From NCBI RefSeq assembly GCF_001653235.2, contig NC_035791.1:4712001-4776000 (forward strand): a DNA stretch of 64,000 bases, written 5' to 3'. This DNA is from Pochonia chlamydosporia 170 (taxonomy: Eukaryota; Ascomycota; Sordariomycetes; Hypocreales; Clavicipitaceae). Below the pieces are notes generated by a model, which ran no database searches, had not been told where the DNA came from, and was given only the letters and a program-made list of their open reading frames with translations. This document shows, one piece after another, positions 1 to 12,107 of the stretch. Positions within the stretch are counted from its first letter, which is position 1. Each line of letters opens with the position of its first letter. The translations under genes and the position numbers were made by a program.

Positions 1-660
1 AATGACAACATGTAAAGAAAGGTCTTGGAACCGCTTTCCACCAGACGCCTCGGGATGCTCAAAAGTTTTCGAGCGCGGCCGGGTCTTCTTAACACAGGAG
101 AGATGGAAATGGAAAACCTGGAACAATTGGAGGAAGGACCGAGCAATCAATCTTCTGGTAGAGGCTTGAAAATCTCCGAGGCCTGGCGTGGCGATGTCAT
201 ACACACTCCCCTGGTAGTAGAGCTTGGTACGTAAATGCTAAATGAAGACGTCGTGAAAAGGCCGCTGAGATGCGTTAACCTTTCAATGTTTGTGAGGGGG
301 TCCGTTCAATGTTGAGGAAACGATGCAAGAGCCGCTGATGCAAGTGGTGGTTTGCGACTCTGGACCGATTTGATCTCGCGATGCAGTCAGTCTTGCCTGG
401 AGGAGTCGTAGTTTCGAAGCAGACCTCTGGATGCACGGATTGAATCAGAGACAGGACCTTTGGCACTGAACCGAAACTGGTTGGCAGACAAATGTTGAAG
501 CACAGAGGTTAGAACGGTCAAAATTAATCAAGATGGGTGGGAAAACGCCTCCATGTAAGGCTGCATGTGCTTATTCTCAGGTAAGTGCTTTACGCTTTAC
601 GCTTTACGTGGGTGCAAGGGTCTGGTAGGTCAACTGGTCAAATGTTTGGTGTCCGGGGCT

Positions 661-684
661 GGTCTGGTCTGGTCTAGTCTGGTC
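661..684. repeat. GTCTG/GGTCT pentamer tract
   Basis: A short imperfect tandem run of the pentamer TCTGG (GGTCTGGTCTGGTCTAGTCT and onward). The same motif recurs in most intergenic regions of the window, for example near 8446, 8545, 22910, 24276, 24472 and 33504. Confidence 0.7.
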
Positions 685-1430
685 AATTTTGTCTCCAACG
701 AACGTCCAGTCCACATGCATGTCTGCACTTGCATGCCAAAGGGGCATAAAGGGGGCCTCAAGCTGGCTGGCGCCGCTCAGCAGCGTCTGGAAGCTTAATG
801 TTGAAGTCTGGTCAATCCAGCATGTCTGGCCTGGCGGTCCTTGACGCCAGTTACGTCTGGACTTGACGACTCAAGTTGACTCCGAGAATTTGAGGCTTGT
901 GGCTTCTTCCCCAAGTAATTTACCTGCACACGTCAACTGGTACCTCAACTAAGTTGGGTTCGAACGACAAGTTACTTAAGTCTGGTCATTTGAAGGTCTG
1001 GTCAATATGTTCTGTCCTCTGTTCTCAACTGGCACTGGGCACCTTGACGCTCTGTTTGCACTAACTGGTTCAGTATTAGCGGAGACAAGAGTGACCAGAC
1101 CAGACAGCACTGAGTCGGCATTTGGCTTGGGCCAGGCTTCGTTGATGTTGCAGGCATTGTCGACATGTCTAGTCTTGGATGACCGAACCAGACCTTGAAT
1201 TAAATCAAACCTAATGCAATATCAAACGGTTTGCGGGCCTAATGCCAAGAATCAGCCTTGGAGAGGGCATTCGGATGCTTTCAATGTTGGCGCTGACGAG
1301 TCTGGTACTACTGAGCGGCTACGTAACATCAAGGAACCAGAGTCACCAAACCGCACATTCCCTGCTTACTGGAAGAAATCACACGAGTATGTGGACGAGA
1401 GTTTTGTCGTATCAGCTCGACATCGACTTC

Positions 1431-1530
1431 CTACTTAGGTACCTAGGTAGGCAGGCAGGTAAAATGTCTGCTCAAGGATGATTAGTTTAGGTACCTAGGT
1501 ACCTTATCTAGGTAAGGTAGGTACTTAGAT
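1431..1530. repeat. Palindromic TACCTAGGTA tract
   Basis: Several overlapping copies of the self-complementary motif ACCTAGGT and the half site GGTAGGTA occur within about 100 bp (for example TTAGGTACCTAGGTACC). Similar clusters recur at about 24056-24100, 27643-27662, 35195-35250, 37765-37785, 50952-50970 and 57040-57057. Confidence 0.75.
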
Positions 1531-2211
1531 TCAGGAATCAGGACACGTGCAGATGACGCTGCTGGGTGACGTACTGGACTACGTCGACATTTGGAGCTGA
1601 CGATCCAGCCACCCAGACAAAGACAACACAGCTCATGAGTTCCAATTTACATCAGAAGCATCAACTGTATTAATAACATCCTTCAAAGTTCCCAGTCCTC
1701 GGTCTCTGTCTTTAGCGAACTCTGGTTTGTTCCTTGGGGTCTCAATTGAAACAACCGCACAAAATTACAAGTCAAGTGCACACGAAATATATGACTTCCA
1801 CTGCCTTAAAAACCGCACAACTGAGTATTCGGACATTTTATTCCACCAGCACCACAGTGTTGCCTTTCCCCGCAACACCTCGATAGAATTTAATTAGGCT
1901 AGAATTTAAACCGGTACTGTACATAATTCTCCAAAAGCAGTGACCATGTTCTTGGGTCAGGATATTTGATCACGTAAGCGCCCGGTCTTGTTGGAACGAC
2001 AGACACCGACGCCAGACTGATGAAAAGAAAATGTGGGGCCCGACAGACAGACATCGTCTTGCTGCCCATCAACTCGAAATATTGTTAACCAGTTTGGAGA
2101 CTGACGATGCGGCCTACAACATAAAAGATTGGAATCGCGGCAAGCTATTGATATCTTGCGCCATTTCAGTCTAGACTGTGGCTTCTTTCAGTCTTGTCGC
2201 CAGCCGTCCGG

Positions 2212-5200
2212 ATGCAAGAGCCAGCCTTCAAAGCTTTGCCTAGGAGAGCCCTGGCAACGGCAAGAGCTTCTCGACCGATACCTCGACGAGCCTTTCACTC
2301 ATCCTGCTGCAATCGCCATGGCGGTGACTCTGTGCCTGGAGGGAAACCGGGCGAGGACTCGATATCAGAACACGACAGTGGACCCGACCTACATCCAGCT
2401 ACCGAGACTGCTGGCGGCCGCACGAGAAATCATTCCCTCAACCCTATGAGGAATCGCTTGTCCCGCCGGCGTGTAGTATCTGCTCTTCCCCCGGTTAACC
2501 TGCCGAAACAATTTCTCGATAATAACATATCTATATATTCCCCAGAAAAACAGCCGCGACTACCGGCAGCCCTAGTCGAAGATGCGACTCATGATAAGAC
2601 GTCCCTTCTGTTTCAAAGCCATACACCTCTCTCCAGACAGACCCACCAAACCATGGAGATGTATTTTGAAACTGCCTTGACATCTTTGCTGTTAAGAGAC
2701 TGCGAGCTCTTCATGGACTTCAAACGCTCTCGGAGCGACCCTAAAGACCATAGCTGGAGCACGGCTGCCTCAATTGAAAAGGTAGTTAGGGTCTGGGACA
2801 TGATTCTTGATTCCGCGTGGCATGTCGTCGATTGCATTTACCCAGCGAGAAAAGCAGAGTATACATACAAAGTTCGCCCATTTTGGTGGTGGAACATATA
2901 TAAAGACCTTGATCACAGAACCCACAAGTTCCGTGATCAGTTCCTCGCTCTCACTGTTTCCTTGGACCAACAACTCAGTCAGGCAGAGCAGCTCACATAT
3001 CCCCTACCCCATGCAATTGCAGATCTCCCAGTAGATACTCTCATGACAATGTCCAAGGCAATTGAGCGCGACTTGCAAACTGCGCCACCAACAGTCTTCG
3101 ACCCCAAGACTAGCAAACGACCCATCACGGTTCTCTCAATTTCTGGCTACGGCGGTAGATCAATAGCTGAGGCTGTAGGTCAGCATTTAGCATGCTGGAA
3201 TCGCGCAGATTTGATTCACCTGGACGCACAAGACCTGTCCTTGCTTGTAGGCGACTATTTGGGCTTAAACTGGGCCTACTCTCGTGGAGCGCTCTCTATG
3301 ATGGGCTTTCGTGCGGCAGAGTTGAACGGGAAGCTCGCACAGGATCCTACGAGTCCCTCTCGGCTGAATGACGAAGATGATAGTGATGCAGATGCTGGCA
3401 TAATCAGCCTACGAGCTTCTGGCGGCTCGTTGGAGGAAGAGCTTCAAAAGATTCGACAGGGCGAATTCGATTGCTTCACTAAATGGGAAAACCTCAAAAT
3501 CGACAAGATCTTGGACCATATTATTCGAGCCCCGGAGCTCAAGAGGACGCCATCCCAAACCTCACAGCGGCCAATTCTTATCCATGTTCACGACATTGTT
3601 GAGTTGAGCATGACACTAGAAGGGTCGCTGCTGCTTGGGAGGTTGAGGGTCATGGTAGACACTGCTTGGCAACAAGGAACAAACATCGCAATTGTAGGAA
3701 CCTCGTCATCTGAGAAGCCTTCCGACGAGTTTCAGGATGCTGTCAGGCAATTGGCGACTACAGACTGGGTCATTACGCGGCATATTGAGCCAGACAGGAC
3801 ATACAGACGCCCGATGGCAAAGGCCAACACCTCCCAGAGCCGCTTTAGCCTTCAAAAGACGGACTACTTTGCCGAAAATATCTGCAACATAAATCGTATG
3901 CTTAGCGCATTAAGTCCTGAAACCCCCTCAGCGGCTCTGCATATGTGCAATGAGCATGTCAAAACCCATCTGCGCTCAGGGGATCCCAAGTTTTCTCTTC
4001 TACGGGATTCTATCCTGCCGATTCCCGAGATATATCACCTTGCATGCGCATTCAAGGCACTTGAAGAGAATTGTAAGGGATCCGGTGCGACCGGAGTTCT
4101 TGATCGGTGCTCAATGGGTCCGTTGCGACAGCAGCCTGGCCAACGTTTCCTTGACGAGGACGACGGTGACATGGACAGGGAGGCAGACGATGCTCGTAAT
4201 CAAAGTCGTGAAGAGCCCAAATCAGACGCTCGACACGTATTGAAGATGAATGAGTATGAAAAGCGCATCTCCTCCGGCCAAATAAACCGAGAGAATCTTC
4301 GGACGACATTCGCGGATGTTCATGCCCCACAAGAGACTATATCGGCTCTCAAGCTGCTCACATCTCTAGCACTTGTGCGTCCCGATGCCTTTTCTTACGG
4401 CGTGCTTGCGCAGGATAAGATTCCAGGCTGCCTACTGTACGGGCCGCCTGGGACTGGTAAAACTATGCTTGCCAAAGCCGTGGCGAAGGAGAGCGGCGCC
4501 AATATGCTTGAAATCAGTGGCGCGACTATCAACGATAAATGGGTCGGAGAGAGTGAGAAGCTGATTCGGGCAGTTTTCACCTTGGCTAAAAGGCTAGAAC
4601 CTTGTGTTGTTTTCATCGACGAGGCGGATTCTCTACTTGCGAATCGTAGCATGTTTAGCAACAGGGCTTCACATCGCGAGCATATTAACCAGTTTTTGAA
4701 GGAATGGGACGGTATGGAGGAGACTAATGCTTTTATCATGGTCGCAACGAATCGACCGTTTGATTTGGACGACGCTGTACTGCGGAGGTTGCCGCGCAAA
4801 ATTCTCGTGGACCTGCCACTCAGGGAAGACCGCGCAGCTATCTTGCGGCTCCTGCTCAAGGATGAATTGTTGGATGATTCCGTCTCACTGGAAGCCTTGG
4901 CAAAAGAAACGCCGTACTATTCTGGATCTGATCTGAAAAATGTGTGCGTTGCAGCTGCTATGGCTGCGGTGGAGGAAGAAAATGAAGCAGCTGCGAAGCA
5001 TGATGGCCCTGAGCCATATCGATACCCGGAACGCCGCATTCTGCGTAATGATCATCTGGAAAGTGCCTTGAAGCAGATCCCCGCGAGCATCAGTGAAGAT
5101 ATGACCTCGCTGAAGCTGATACGCAAGTTTGATGAGGAGTATGGGAACAGACGAAAAGGGTCAAAGAAGAAAGCCTCAATGGGATTTGGTTTGCTGTATG

Positions 5201-5244
5201 AGGAAGGGCATAGCAGAACCGACGAGGCAAGAATTCGGCCGTAA
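2212..5244 (+). CDS. Msp1/ATAD1-like AAA+ ATPase, probably mitochondrial
   Basis: An uninterrupted frame of 1010 residues from the first ATG. The C-terminal third is a classical AAA module: Walker A GPPGTGKT at about residues 744-751, Walker B CVVFIDEADS near 798, sensor-1 MVATNRP, and a RRLPRKILVDLPLREDR segment like that of the Msp1/ATAD1 and spastin/fidgetin (meiotic) clade. In that clade Msp1 extracts mislocalised tail-anchored proteins from the outer mitochondrial membrane. The N-terminus is rich in Arg, Ala and Ser with no acids over about 25 residues after position 3, fitting a mitochondrial targeting signal. About 690 residues precede the AAA domain; they include an acidic patch near residue 390 and a second predicted fold that I do not recognise. 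Msp1 itself is only about 360 residues, so a simple Msp1 orthologue is unlikely. The frame is open upstream to 2194 but has no earlier ATG. The gene converges on tfb1. Confidence 0.85.
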   Translation: MQEPAFKALPRRALATARASRPIPRRAFHSSCCNRHGGDSVPGGKPGEDSISEHDSGPDLHPATETAGGRTRNHSLNPMRNRLSRRRVVSALPPVNLPKQFLDNNISIYSPEKQPRLPAALVEDATHDKTSLLFQSHTPLSRQTHQTMEMYFETALTSLLLRDCELFMDFKRSRSDPKDHSWSTAASIEKVVRVWDMILDSAWHVVDCIYPARKAEYTYKVRPFWWWNIYKDLDHRTHKFRDQFLALTVSLDQQLSQAEQLTYPLPHAIADLPVDTLMTMSKAIERDLQTAPPTVFDPKTSKRPITVLSISGYGGRSIAEAVGQHLACWNRADLIHLDAQDLSLLVGDYLGLNWAYSRGALSMMGFRAAELNGKLAQDPTSPSRLNDEDDSDADAGIISLRASGGSLEEELQKIRQGEFDCFTKWENLKIDKILDHIIRAPELKRTPSQTSQRPILIHVHDIVELSMTLEGSLLLGRLRVMVDTAWQQGTNIAIVGTSSSEKPSDEFQDAVRQLATTDWVITRHIEPDRTYRRPMAKANTSQSRFSLQKTDYFAENICNINRMLSALSPETPSAALHMCNEHVKTHLRSGDPKFSLLRDSILPIPEIYHLACAFKALEENCKGSGATGVLDRCSMGPLRQQPGQRFLDEDDGDMDREADDARNQSREEPKSDARHVLKMNEYEKRISSGQINRENLRTTFADVHAPQETISALKLLTSLALVRPDAFSYGVLAQDKIPGCLLYGPPGTGKTMLAKAVAKESGANMLEISGATINDKWVGESEKLIRAVFTLAKRLEPCVVFIDEADSLLANRSMFSNRASHREHINQFLKEWDGMEETNAFIMVATNRPFDLDDAVLRRLPRKILVDLPLREDRAAILRLLLKDELLDDSVSLEALAKETPYYSGSDLKNVCVAAAMAAVEEENEAAAKHDGPEPYRYPERRILRNDHLESALKQIPASISEDMTSLKLIRKFDEEYGNRRKGSKKKASMGFGLLYEEGHSRTDEARIRP

Positions 5245-5675
5245 ACCTAATGGAGTTGATATCCGTAATGTGTTCGCGGTGGTTGGTGACGACGTCGAAC
5301 ATGCCCCTTGGTGCCGTGGTCGGCGACCTTATACGCCAACGTCGTTGGGTGTAAGTGACGGTTATGTTCAGAGAGCACGGGGGATATTTGTATACTTATT
5401 TGTGAAAAGTGGCATTGGCGCAAGATGTGACTCGCCACATGTCCGCCATTCTAGAACAGACGGCATACGATTTCTTTATCATTGCATATATTGCGGAAAG
5501 AGGATGATTGTGTCTATGGCAGTGCTGTGACGGCAACGCTCTTGAAACACTACATATGGCTCTAGTTAGGCGTACCAAACCATAGTAATGTATTACGGTG
5601 GATGCATGGCACTTTTAGCCCTCTAGCGGCAATCTCATAGCAGTCTACCTATTGAATGAAATGCGAGAGTGACTG
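5245..5675. other. Convergent intergenic region
   Basis: The 3' ends of the AAA ATPase gene and tfb1 face each other across 431 bp. Only short frames are present, and I see nothing else in it beyond presumed 3' untranslated sequence. Confidence 0.6.
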
Positions 5676-7677
5676 TTAACCCTCGGTTGATATTTGTATT
5701 CCCTCGGCTGCCAGCGCTCTGGAGTAATCAGCTTGTGCTTTGTCCAGAGCGTGGAGCACCGGTTGCATCAGTTTGAGGACGGCGTCTCGTCCACCTCCAA
5801 CCATATCTGATTTCCATCTGATTTTTTTGCCCGTACGCTCGAAATGGTCGCGAATTTCCTGTTTGCGTTTACGAATGATACTCTCTCGCTCTTTATCGGC
5901 GTCTTCGGCAACCGCGGTAATGCGGGCAACTGATCGTTTGAGAGACTCGGCTAGATATTGAAGTTCGGCAGCACGGTCAGGATCACCAGAGAGAAACGCA
6001 GTCCAGAACTGATGAAGAAATTCAATACTTGTCGCGTGAGTGAGCGAGCATTTCTCTGTGATGGAAGATGGTAGTCCCATTGGAGATGTTGCATCCGTGC
6101 TGTGACCATACTTTTGTGCTCGCTGCTGAAGAACTCCATCCATGACCTCCATTTCGGCGGCTTTGATCGCGGCACGAGATCCCACTTGAACGTGCTTCTT
6201 ATCCTCATCATCGCTATCGCTTTCGTCCTCAAAAGCGATGGCGGCTTGCAAGCTAGCGCCATCACTAGAGTCTTCTTCGAACTGTCTCAGGGCACTCCGA
6301 ATCTTGGATAAAACTTCTTGTGGCCGTTGCGTCGCAAAAATGCGGGCATTTTCTGATGGAGATGCGTCTTGCTTTGAAAAAAATTTGTTCTGCTCTTTCA
6401 CATTGAGCATGATGCGTCGCTCGGCGTTGTCACCACGCAAATCCCTCAGAGCAAGTTCGCTGAATGCGTCCCGTTCCGCATGGGCATCATTGTCATACAC
6501 ATCCGAGGGTGCGACATTGGCCATAATCTTCTCGCTCAGACTGTTCAATGTCTTCACGATAGGTATATTTGACCTAGGCCGCATTTCTACATCCTTAGCA
6601 TTACCACCTTTGAAGCCTCCCTGGTTTTCTTCATTACCCTCTAAATCGATGATGTGAGGAACACTCTGCGACATGATCTTGCTTTGAACGCCTTGTGTAT
6701 TCTCGGAGGCATCATATTTGTCAAAAAGAGGATCCTGGGCGTCGTTTTCCGTTACTCGCTCTCCCCGAAGCTTCTTTGACAGACGACTTAGGAAGAATCG
6801 AGACCAAAAATCTGCCTCGGAAAGCTTCGGTACATTCTCGTTGTATATTCGTTTCACCAGTGGATGCTGGGCAAAAATCATTTGAACTTGCTCGACGCTG
6901 ATATTCAGTTTCAATTCTCCATCAACTGTGCGCGGTTTGACCGTTGAGAGGACGTTGTAGGCGCCCTTCTTCTGATTAATTTCGATGGCGTGAGCTCTGA
7001 GCAAGTTCGTGCGTGTAGACCAAAACTGTGAGTTGAAAGCGGCGCCAGATATTGATTCAGGTTTTGTCGTTATGGCTTCCATATATGTTTGGTGGAGACT
7101 CTTGTCCTTTTTCATCAGGGACTGTTGGAGCTCTATATCATTCTTTAACTGCGTCTCATCAAACCACCGAGTTGATGACGGGGGTTGCGAGTTCACCGCG
7201 CTGGCAAATGCCATGGCTGCAGATCCACTACCTACACCAGCAGGAGTAGAGATGCTCCCGCTGGTGGTTGTTCCAACACTTGGTCGAGGGACGCCAGCAT
7301 CGTTACTCCTCATATCCGCCAAAATTTTGGACAGGACATCTTTGACAGCCTTAGCTTCCGACTTAGCTTCGGAAGTATTGAAATGAAAGAGATATGTCGC
7401 GGGGTCGGCTCCATTGTCTGCCTTCTCAAATATTTTCAGCATGACCTTGGCAGCGGTTTCAGGGGTCTGCTGAAGATCTAAGATGTGCGTGTTAGGATGA
7501 ACATGACTATACAAGAGAATCACACTGGTACGTCTTACTAGTAATGCTGGAGACTGGCAAAGAAATTGTTGGCGGGCCACCACTATTCGGTGTCCATGTG
7601 ACGGTTTGATGATCAGCAGTCAAGGTGAGAATGCCATCTTTCTTTTTGAACAGCGTGCGACCAGCTGGGGTGGCCAT
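5676..7677 (-). CDS. tfb1: TFIIH core subunit Tfb1 (p62)
   Basis: Two exons, 7677-7539 and 7477-5676, joined across a 61-bp intron (GTAAGA donor, CCTAAC branch, TTAG acceptor) give 646 residues. Exon 1 starts MATPAGRTLFKKKDGILTL and makes the first half of the PH-like domain that in Tfb1/p62 binds acidic activators and repair factors. The following residues (LQQTPETAAKVMLKIFE) complete it. Two BSD regions follow: one around the NSQFWSTR segment and the other around the EADFWSRFF segment with its KKLRG sequence. The C-terminal half holds an acidic DESDSDDEDKK stretch and a coiled coil-like end. Tfb1 is a scaffold subunit of TFIIH, needed for RNA polymerase II initiation and nucleotide excision repair. 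The longest single frame starts further in and would lack the PH domain, so the spliced start is preferred. The gene is divergent from the kgd1 gene. Confidence 0.93.
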
Positions 7678-8884
7678 GGTAGTTTGGGGTCTGCTGTGAA
7701 GTCTTTGACCAAGCCCTTCCTTCTCGCTTTCAGGGCAATGATAGCGTCATCGCCGTTTCTCGCGCTGATGTCCTCACCTCCCTGGCCACTCTCACGTCGC
7801 CAGTAGAGGGCTATGTGCTGCTAGAAAGCAAGGCACACAACACGAAACCTTGCGAGGGGATATGCTGCCAAAAGATTCACCTCTTTCTACCACAGTAAAG
7901 AGAATAAGTTAAGATCATGTGCGGTGGATCCTGACGGCCTGACTGATCGTGCAAATGAATCGTGAAGCTGGACCGACAACCGACAGCTTTGAAGTTGAGT
8001 GAGCTTAAGGTGAGGCTGGTGACAGACCGAGTGTGCCAGGGAGACTGTGGCTTGATCTCAAAACTGTGGCGTCGGTAAAGCTGACCTCAGTCTGAGCCGC
8101 AACCCGAATACTCCCCGTACCCAACCCGTACCGTGTGAGGTTCTAAACTAAGAACTGTAGGTTGAGGTGAGCTCAACCGTTCACATTACAGTGCTAATAT
8201 TTATGCGACAGGCATGGTATCGGGTTTTGCCTCACCTTGACTGGACCGAACACAGGGTGGCTGGATGGATGTCTGGCATTGAGCCCAGAATGGCTGGGCT
8301 TAGGCCACTGGGAGGGCCTGGAGGCCCCAGAACGGCCCCTTGGCGGTGCTGTGAGTGGCTAATTCTCCCTCCTGTGGATGCACGGTCAATGCAACGAGGA
8401 TGCCCTGTGACCCCTTGTGCCACTGCCGTCCACTGGTCATGTCTGGTCTGGCCAAGTGAACATTGAAGTCTCCTCTTGCCCGGGACGCCCGAAACTGCAT
8501 GGCCTTCAGAGATCTCAATGGCTCGGAGTTGAGTGGCCCATACCAGACCAGACCAACAAGGTCTGGTGCAGCCCTGGAAACTAGCCGTTGCTGTTTGCCC
8601 CATCTGAGCCAGCTGCACTTTGACGTTACTGGCAGGATTTTGCCGTCATGATTTTTCCTGTAAATGACTCCTAGTGCATGCCAGCTTGCATCTTCGACTT
8701 CTTCACCTCCTCATACCCAGCTTGCCACCTCTGCTACCTCTGTCTGCGACTTACTCCGCCACTCTTTTTTGATCATCTTGCGATCGAGAGATTGGGGAAT
8801 GTGTCGTTCGATTGAGCTTTAACCCTGTGCCCGTCCACTACCATTTGTCTCGTTTTCTCCTGAAGCTCTACATCTCTCCTCATC
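7678..8884. promoter_or_regulatory. Divergent promoter region between tfb1 and kgd1
   Basis: This 1.2-kb stretch separates two divergently transcribed genes and must hold both promoters. It contains CCAGAC/GTCTGG pentamer tracts (8446-8457 and 8545-8560) and a nonamer AACATTGAA at 8459. The 180 bp before the kgd1 start are pyrimidine-rich (repeated CTTCACCTCC-like runs), as is common in leaders of highly expressed fungal genes. No gene is seen. Confidence 0.5.
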
Positions 8885-11800
8885 ATGCTGAGGAATCCGC
8901 TCTGTAGAGCTAGCTCACAGCTACTTCGCGGTGCTCGATGCTCCGCGTCGCTGTCCAAATGCTCCATCTCGACAGTTTCTGCTCGGACATCGTCATGGAA
9001 GCTGGCCGCCACCCGCCGGCCGCTGGCTATTACAGCCGCGAGGTCTTATGCGACTGATGCACTTCACTCGCCCCCCGACCCCAGTGACAACTTTTTGTCT
9101 GGCGGCGCTGCCAATTACATCGATGAGATGTATATGCAGTGGAAACAAGACCCCAAGAGTGTTCATGTGTCCTGGCAGGTCTATTTCAAGAACATGGAGA
9201 GCGGCGATATGCCCATCTCACAGGCCTTTCAGCCACCACCAAATTTGGTCCCCAACATGACTGGCGGCGTGCCTCGACTTGCCGGCAGTTTGACGCTCGA
9301 AGACGGTTCCGATGTTACAAACCATTTGAAGGTCCAACTGCTCGTCCGAGCCTACCAGGCCCGAGGCCATCACAAGGCCAACATTGATCCTCTTGGTATC
9401 AGGAACACTACGGAAGGCTTCGGTAATATCAAGCCCAAGGAGTTGACCCTGGAGCATTACGGATTCACTGAAGCCGATCTCGACACCGAATACACCTTGG
9501 GTCCCGGCATTTTGCCTCGATTTAAACGCGAGGGCCGCGATAAGATGACCCTTCGTGAAATAGTGGCTGCCTGTGAGAAGATCTATGCCGGATCATGGGG
9601 CGTCGAGTTCATTCACATTCCTGATCGCGAGAAGTGTGACTGGTTGCGTGAGCGACTCGAAGTCCCTCAGCCGTTCAAGTACTCCATTGACGAGAAACGT
9701 CGCGTCCTTGATCGACTTATTTGGAGTTCGAGCTTCGAATCGTTCCTTGCTACCAAGTATCCCAACGACAAGCGATTCGGCCTTGAGGGCTGCGAAACCC
9801 TCGTTCCTGGTATGAAGGCTTTGATTGACCGCAGTGTTGATTATGGTGTGAAGGACATCATCATCGGCATGCCTCATCGTGGCCGGCTCAACGTCCTCAG
9901 CAATGTCGTCCGAAAACCCAACGAATCGATCTTTTCCGAGTTCGCCGGCACCCTTGGTGCCGAGGACGAGGGTTCGGGCGATGTCAAGTACCACTTGGGA
10001 ATGAATTTTGAACGCCCGACTCCTTCTGGGAAGCGTGTTCAACTCTCCCTGGTAGCCAATCCCTCTCACTTGGAAGCTGAAGATCCTGTTGTTCTCGGCA
10101 AGACGCGTGCCATCCAGCATTACAATAATGACGAGAAGACACACAGGACAGCCATGGGTGTTCTGCTGCATGGAGATGCTGCCTTTGCTGCACAGGGTAT
10201 CGTCTATGAGTGTTTGGGGTTCCACTCCCTACCCGCTTTCTCTACTGGTGGCACAATTCACCTTGTCGTGAACAACCAAATTGGCTTCACCACCGACCCT
10301 CGATTTGCTCGCTCTACCGCCTACTGCACGGACATTGCCAAGGCTATAGACGCACCAGTCTTCCATGTCAACGCTGATGACGTTGAAGCCGTCAATTTCG
10401 TTTGCCAGCTGGCTGCTGACTGGCGTGCCGAGTTCCAGCATGATGTTGTCATTGATTTGATCTGCTACCGAAAGCACGGCCACAACGAAACCGATCAGCC
10501 CTCGTTCACACAACCGCTCATGTACAAGAGAATACAGCAGAAGGAGCCTCAGATTGACGTCTACGTCAACAAACTTCTGCGCGAAGGTACCTTCACCAAG
10601 GAAGACATTGAGGAGCACAAACAGTGGGTGTGGGGTATGCTTGAAGAGAGCTTCAACAAATCTAAGGACTATACTCCTACGTCTAAGGAGTGGACTACGT
10701 CGGCATGGAACGGTTTCAAGTCCCCTAAGGAGTTGGCCACTGAAGTTCTACCCCACCACGCCACTGGTGTTGACAAGAAGACTCTGGACCACGTTGGAGA
10801 GGTCATTGGCTCTGCACCCGAAGGCTTCCAGATCCACCGCAATCTGAAGCGAATTCTTACCAACAGGACCAAGTCGGTTGTTGAAGGCAAGAACATTGAC
10901 TTCCCCACTGCCGAAGCTCTGGCTTTTGGTACATTGGTCACTGAAGGCTATCATGTTCGTGTTTCTGGCCAGGATGTTGAGCGAGGAACTTTCTCTCAAC
11001 GTCATTCCGTATTCCATGACCAGGAGAACGAAAAGACGTACACTCCATTGCAGCACATCAGCAAAGATCAAGGCAAATTTGTTATCGCGAACTCGTCTCT
11101 GAGTGAGTTTGGTGCCCTTGGTTTCGAGTACGGTTACTCTCTGCAGTCACCCAATGCCTTGGTTATGTGGGAAGCCCAGTTTGGAGATTTTGCCAATAAC
11201 GCTCAGTGCATCATTGATCAGTTCATTGCCTCTGGAGAAGTGAAGTGGATGCAGCGAACTGGTCTTGTCATGTCTCTACCTCACGGATATGATGGCCAAG
11301 GCCCCGAACACTCATCTGGCCGTCTCGAGCGTTACCTCCAACTGTCTAATGAGGATCCTCGAATCTTCCCAACTGAGGAGAAGCTGGCCAGGCAACACCA
11401 GGACTGCAACATGCAGATTGCCTACATGACAACTCCTGCCAATTTGTTCCATGCTCTGCGCCGCCAGATGCATCGACAGTTCCGAAAACGTAAGTCATTC
11501 ACTCCGTTCACCTTTCCACGGAAACTGCTTATGTAAACTCCTTCGACTAACCCGTCTCTTAGCTCTTATCATCTTCTTCTCCAAATCCTTGCTTCGTCAC
11601 CCTCTTGCTCGCTCAAATATTGAGGACTTCAACGGCGAGGATGCTGGCTTCCAGTGGATTATTCCCGACCCAGAGCACCAGACTGGCAGCATCAAGGCCC
11701 CCGAGGAGATTGATCGCGTTATTCTTTGCACCGGTCAGGTCTGGGCTACGTTGCATAAGTACCGCGCTGATAACAAGATTGACAACGTGGCATTTACCCG

Positions 11801-12107
11801 CATTGAGCAGCTAAACCCATTCCCTTGGCAACAACTCAAGGAGAACCTCGACATGTACCCTAATGCTAAGACCATTGTCTGGGCTCAGGAAGAACCCCTC
11901 AACGCCGGTGCTTGGAGTTTCACTCAGCCCCGTATTGAAACTCTGCTCAACCAGACCAAGTACCACGACCGCAAGCATGTCATGTATGCCGGTCGTAACC
12001 CCAGTGCCTCTGTCGCCACTGGCATGAAGCACTTGCACAAGAAAGAGGAGGCAGATCTCTTGGAAATGGCTTTCACTGTTAAGCAAGATAAGCTGAAGGG
12101 CGAGTAA
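8885..12107 (+). CDS. kgd1: 2-oxoglutarate dehydrogenase E1 component, mitochondrial
   Basis: Exons 8885-11489 and 11563-12107 join across a 73-bp intron (GTAAGT donor, GACTAAC branch, TTAG acceptor) to give 1049 residues, the family's usual length. The junction restores the conserved [17 protein letters not shown] segment. The N-terminus is a basic, Ser/Arg-rich mitochondrial presequence (about residues 1-55), followed by the conserved [13 protein letters not shown] region. The thiamine-diphosphate fold shows [35 protein letters not shown] and [17 protein letters not shown]. The transketolase-like pyrimidine domain shows [13 protein letters not shown] and [10 protein letters not shown]. The enzyme decarboxylates 2-oxoglutarate as the first step of the oxoglutarate dehydrogenase complex in the TCA cycle, transferring the succinyl group to the E2 lipoyl domain in the matrix. 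Without splicing, the frame would stop at 11536 and lose about 180 C-terminal residues. Confidence 0.97.

Larger units (their letters stand above)
1..2211. other. Intergenic region left of the AAA ATPase gene
   Basis: I see no convincing gene here. Open frames are short and lack recognisable motifs. The stretch holds three copies of the nonamer TTCAATGTT (282, 305, 1280), a GTCTGGTC pentamer tract at 661-684, and CCTAGG palindromes at about 1431-1530. The last 200 bp probably contain the promoter and leader of the AAA ATPase gene. Confidence 0.6.
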
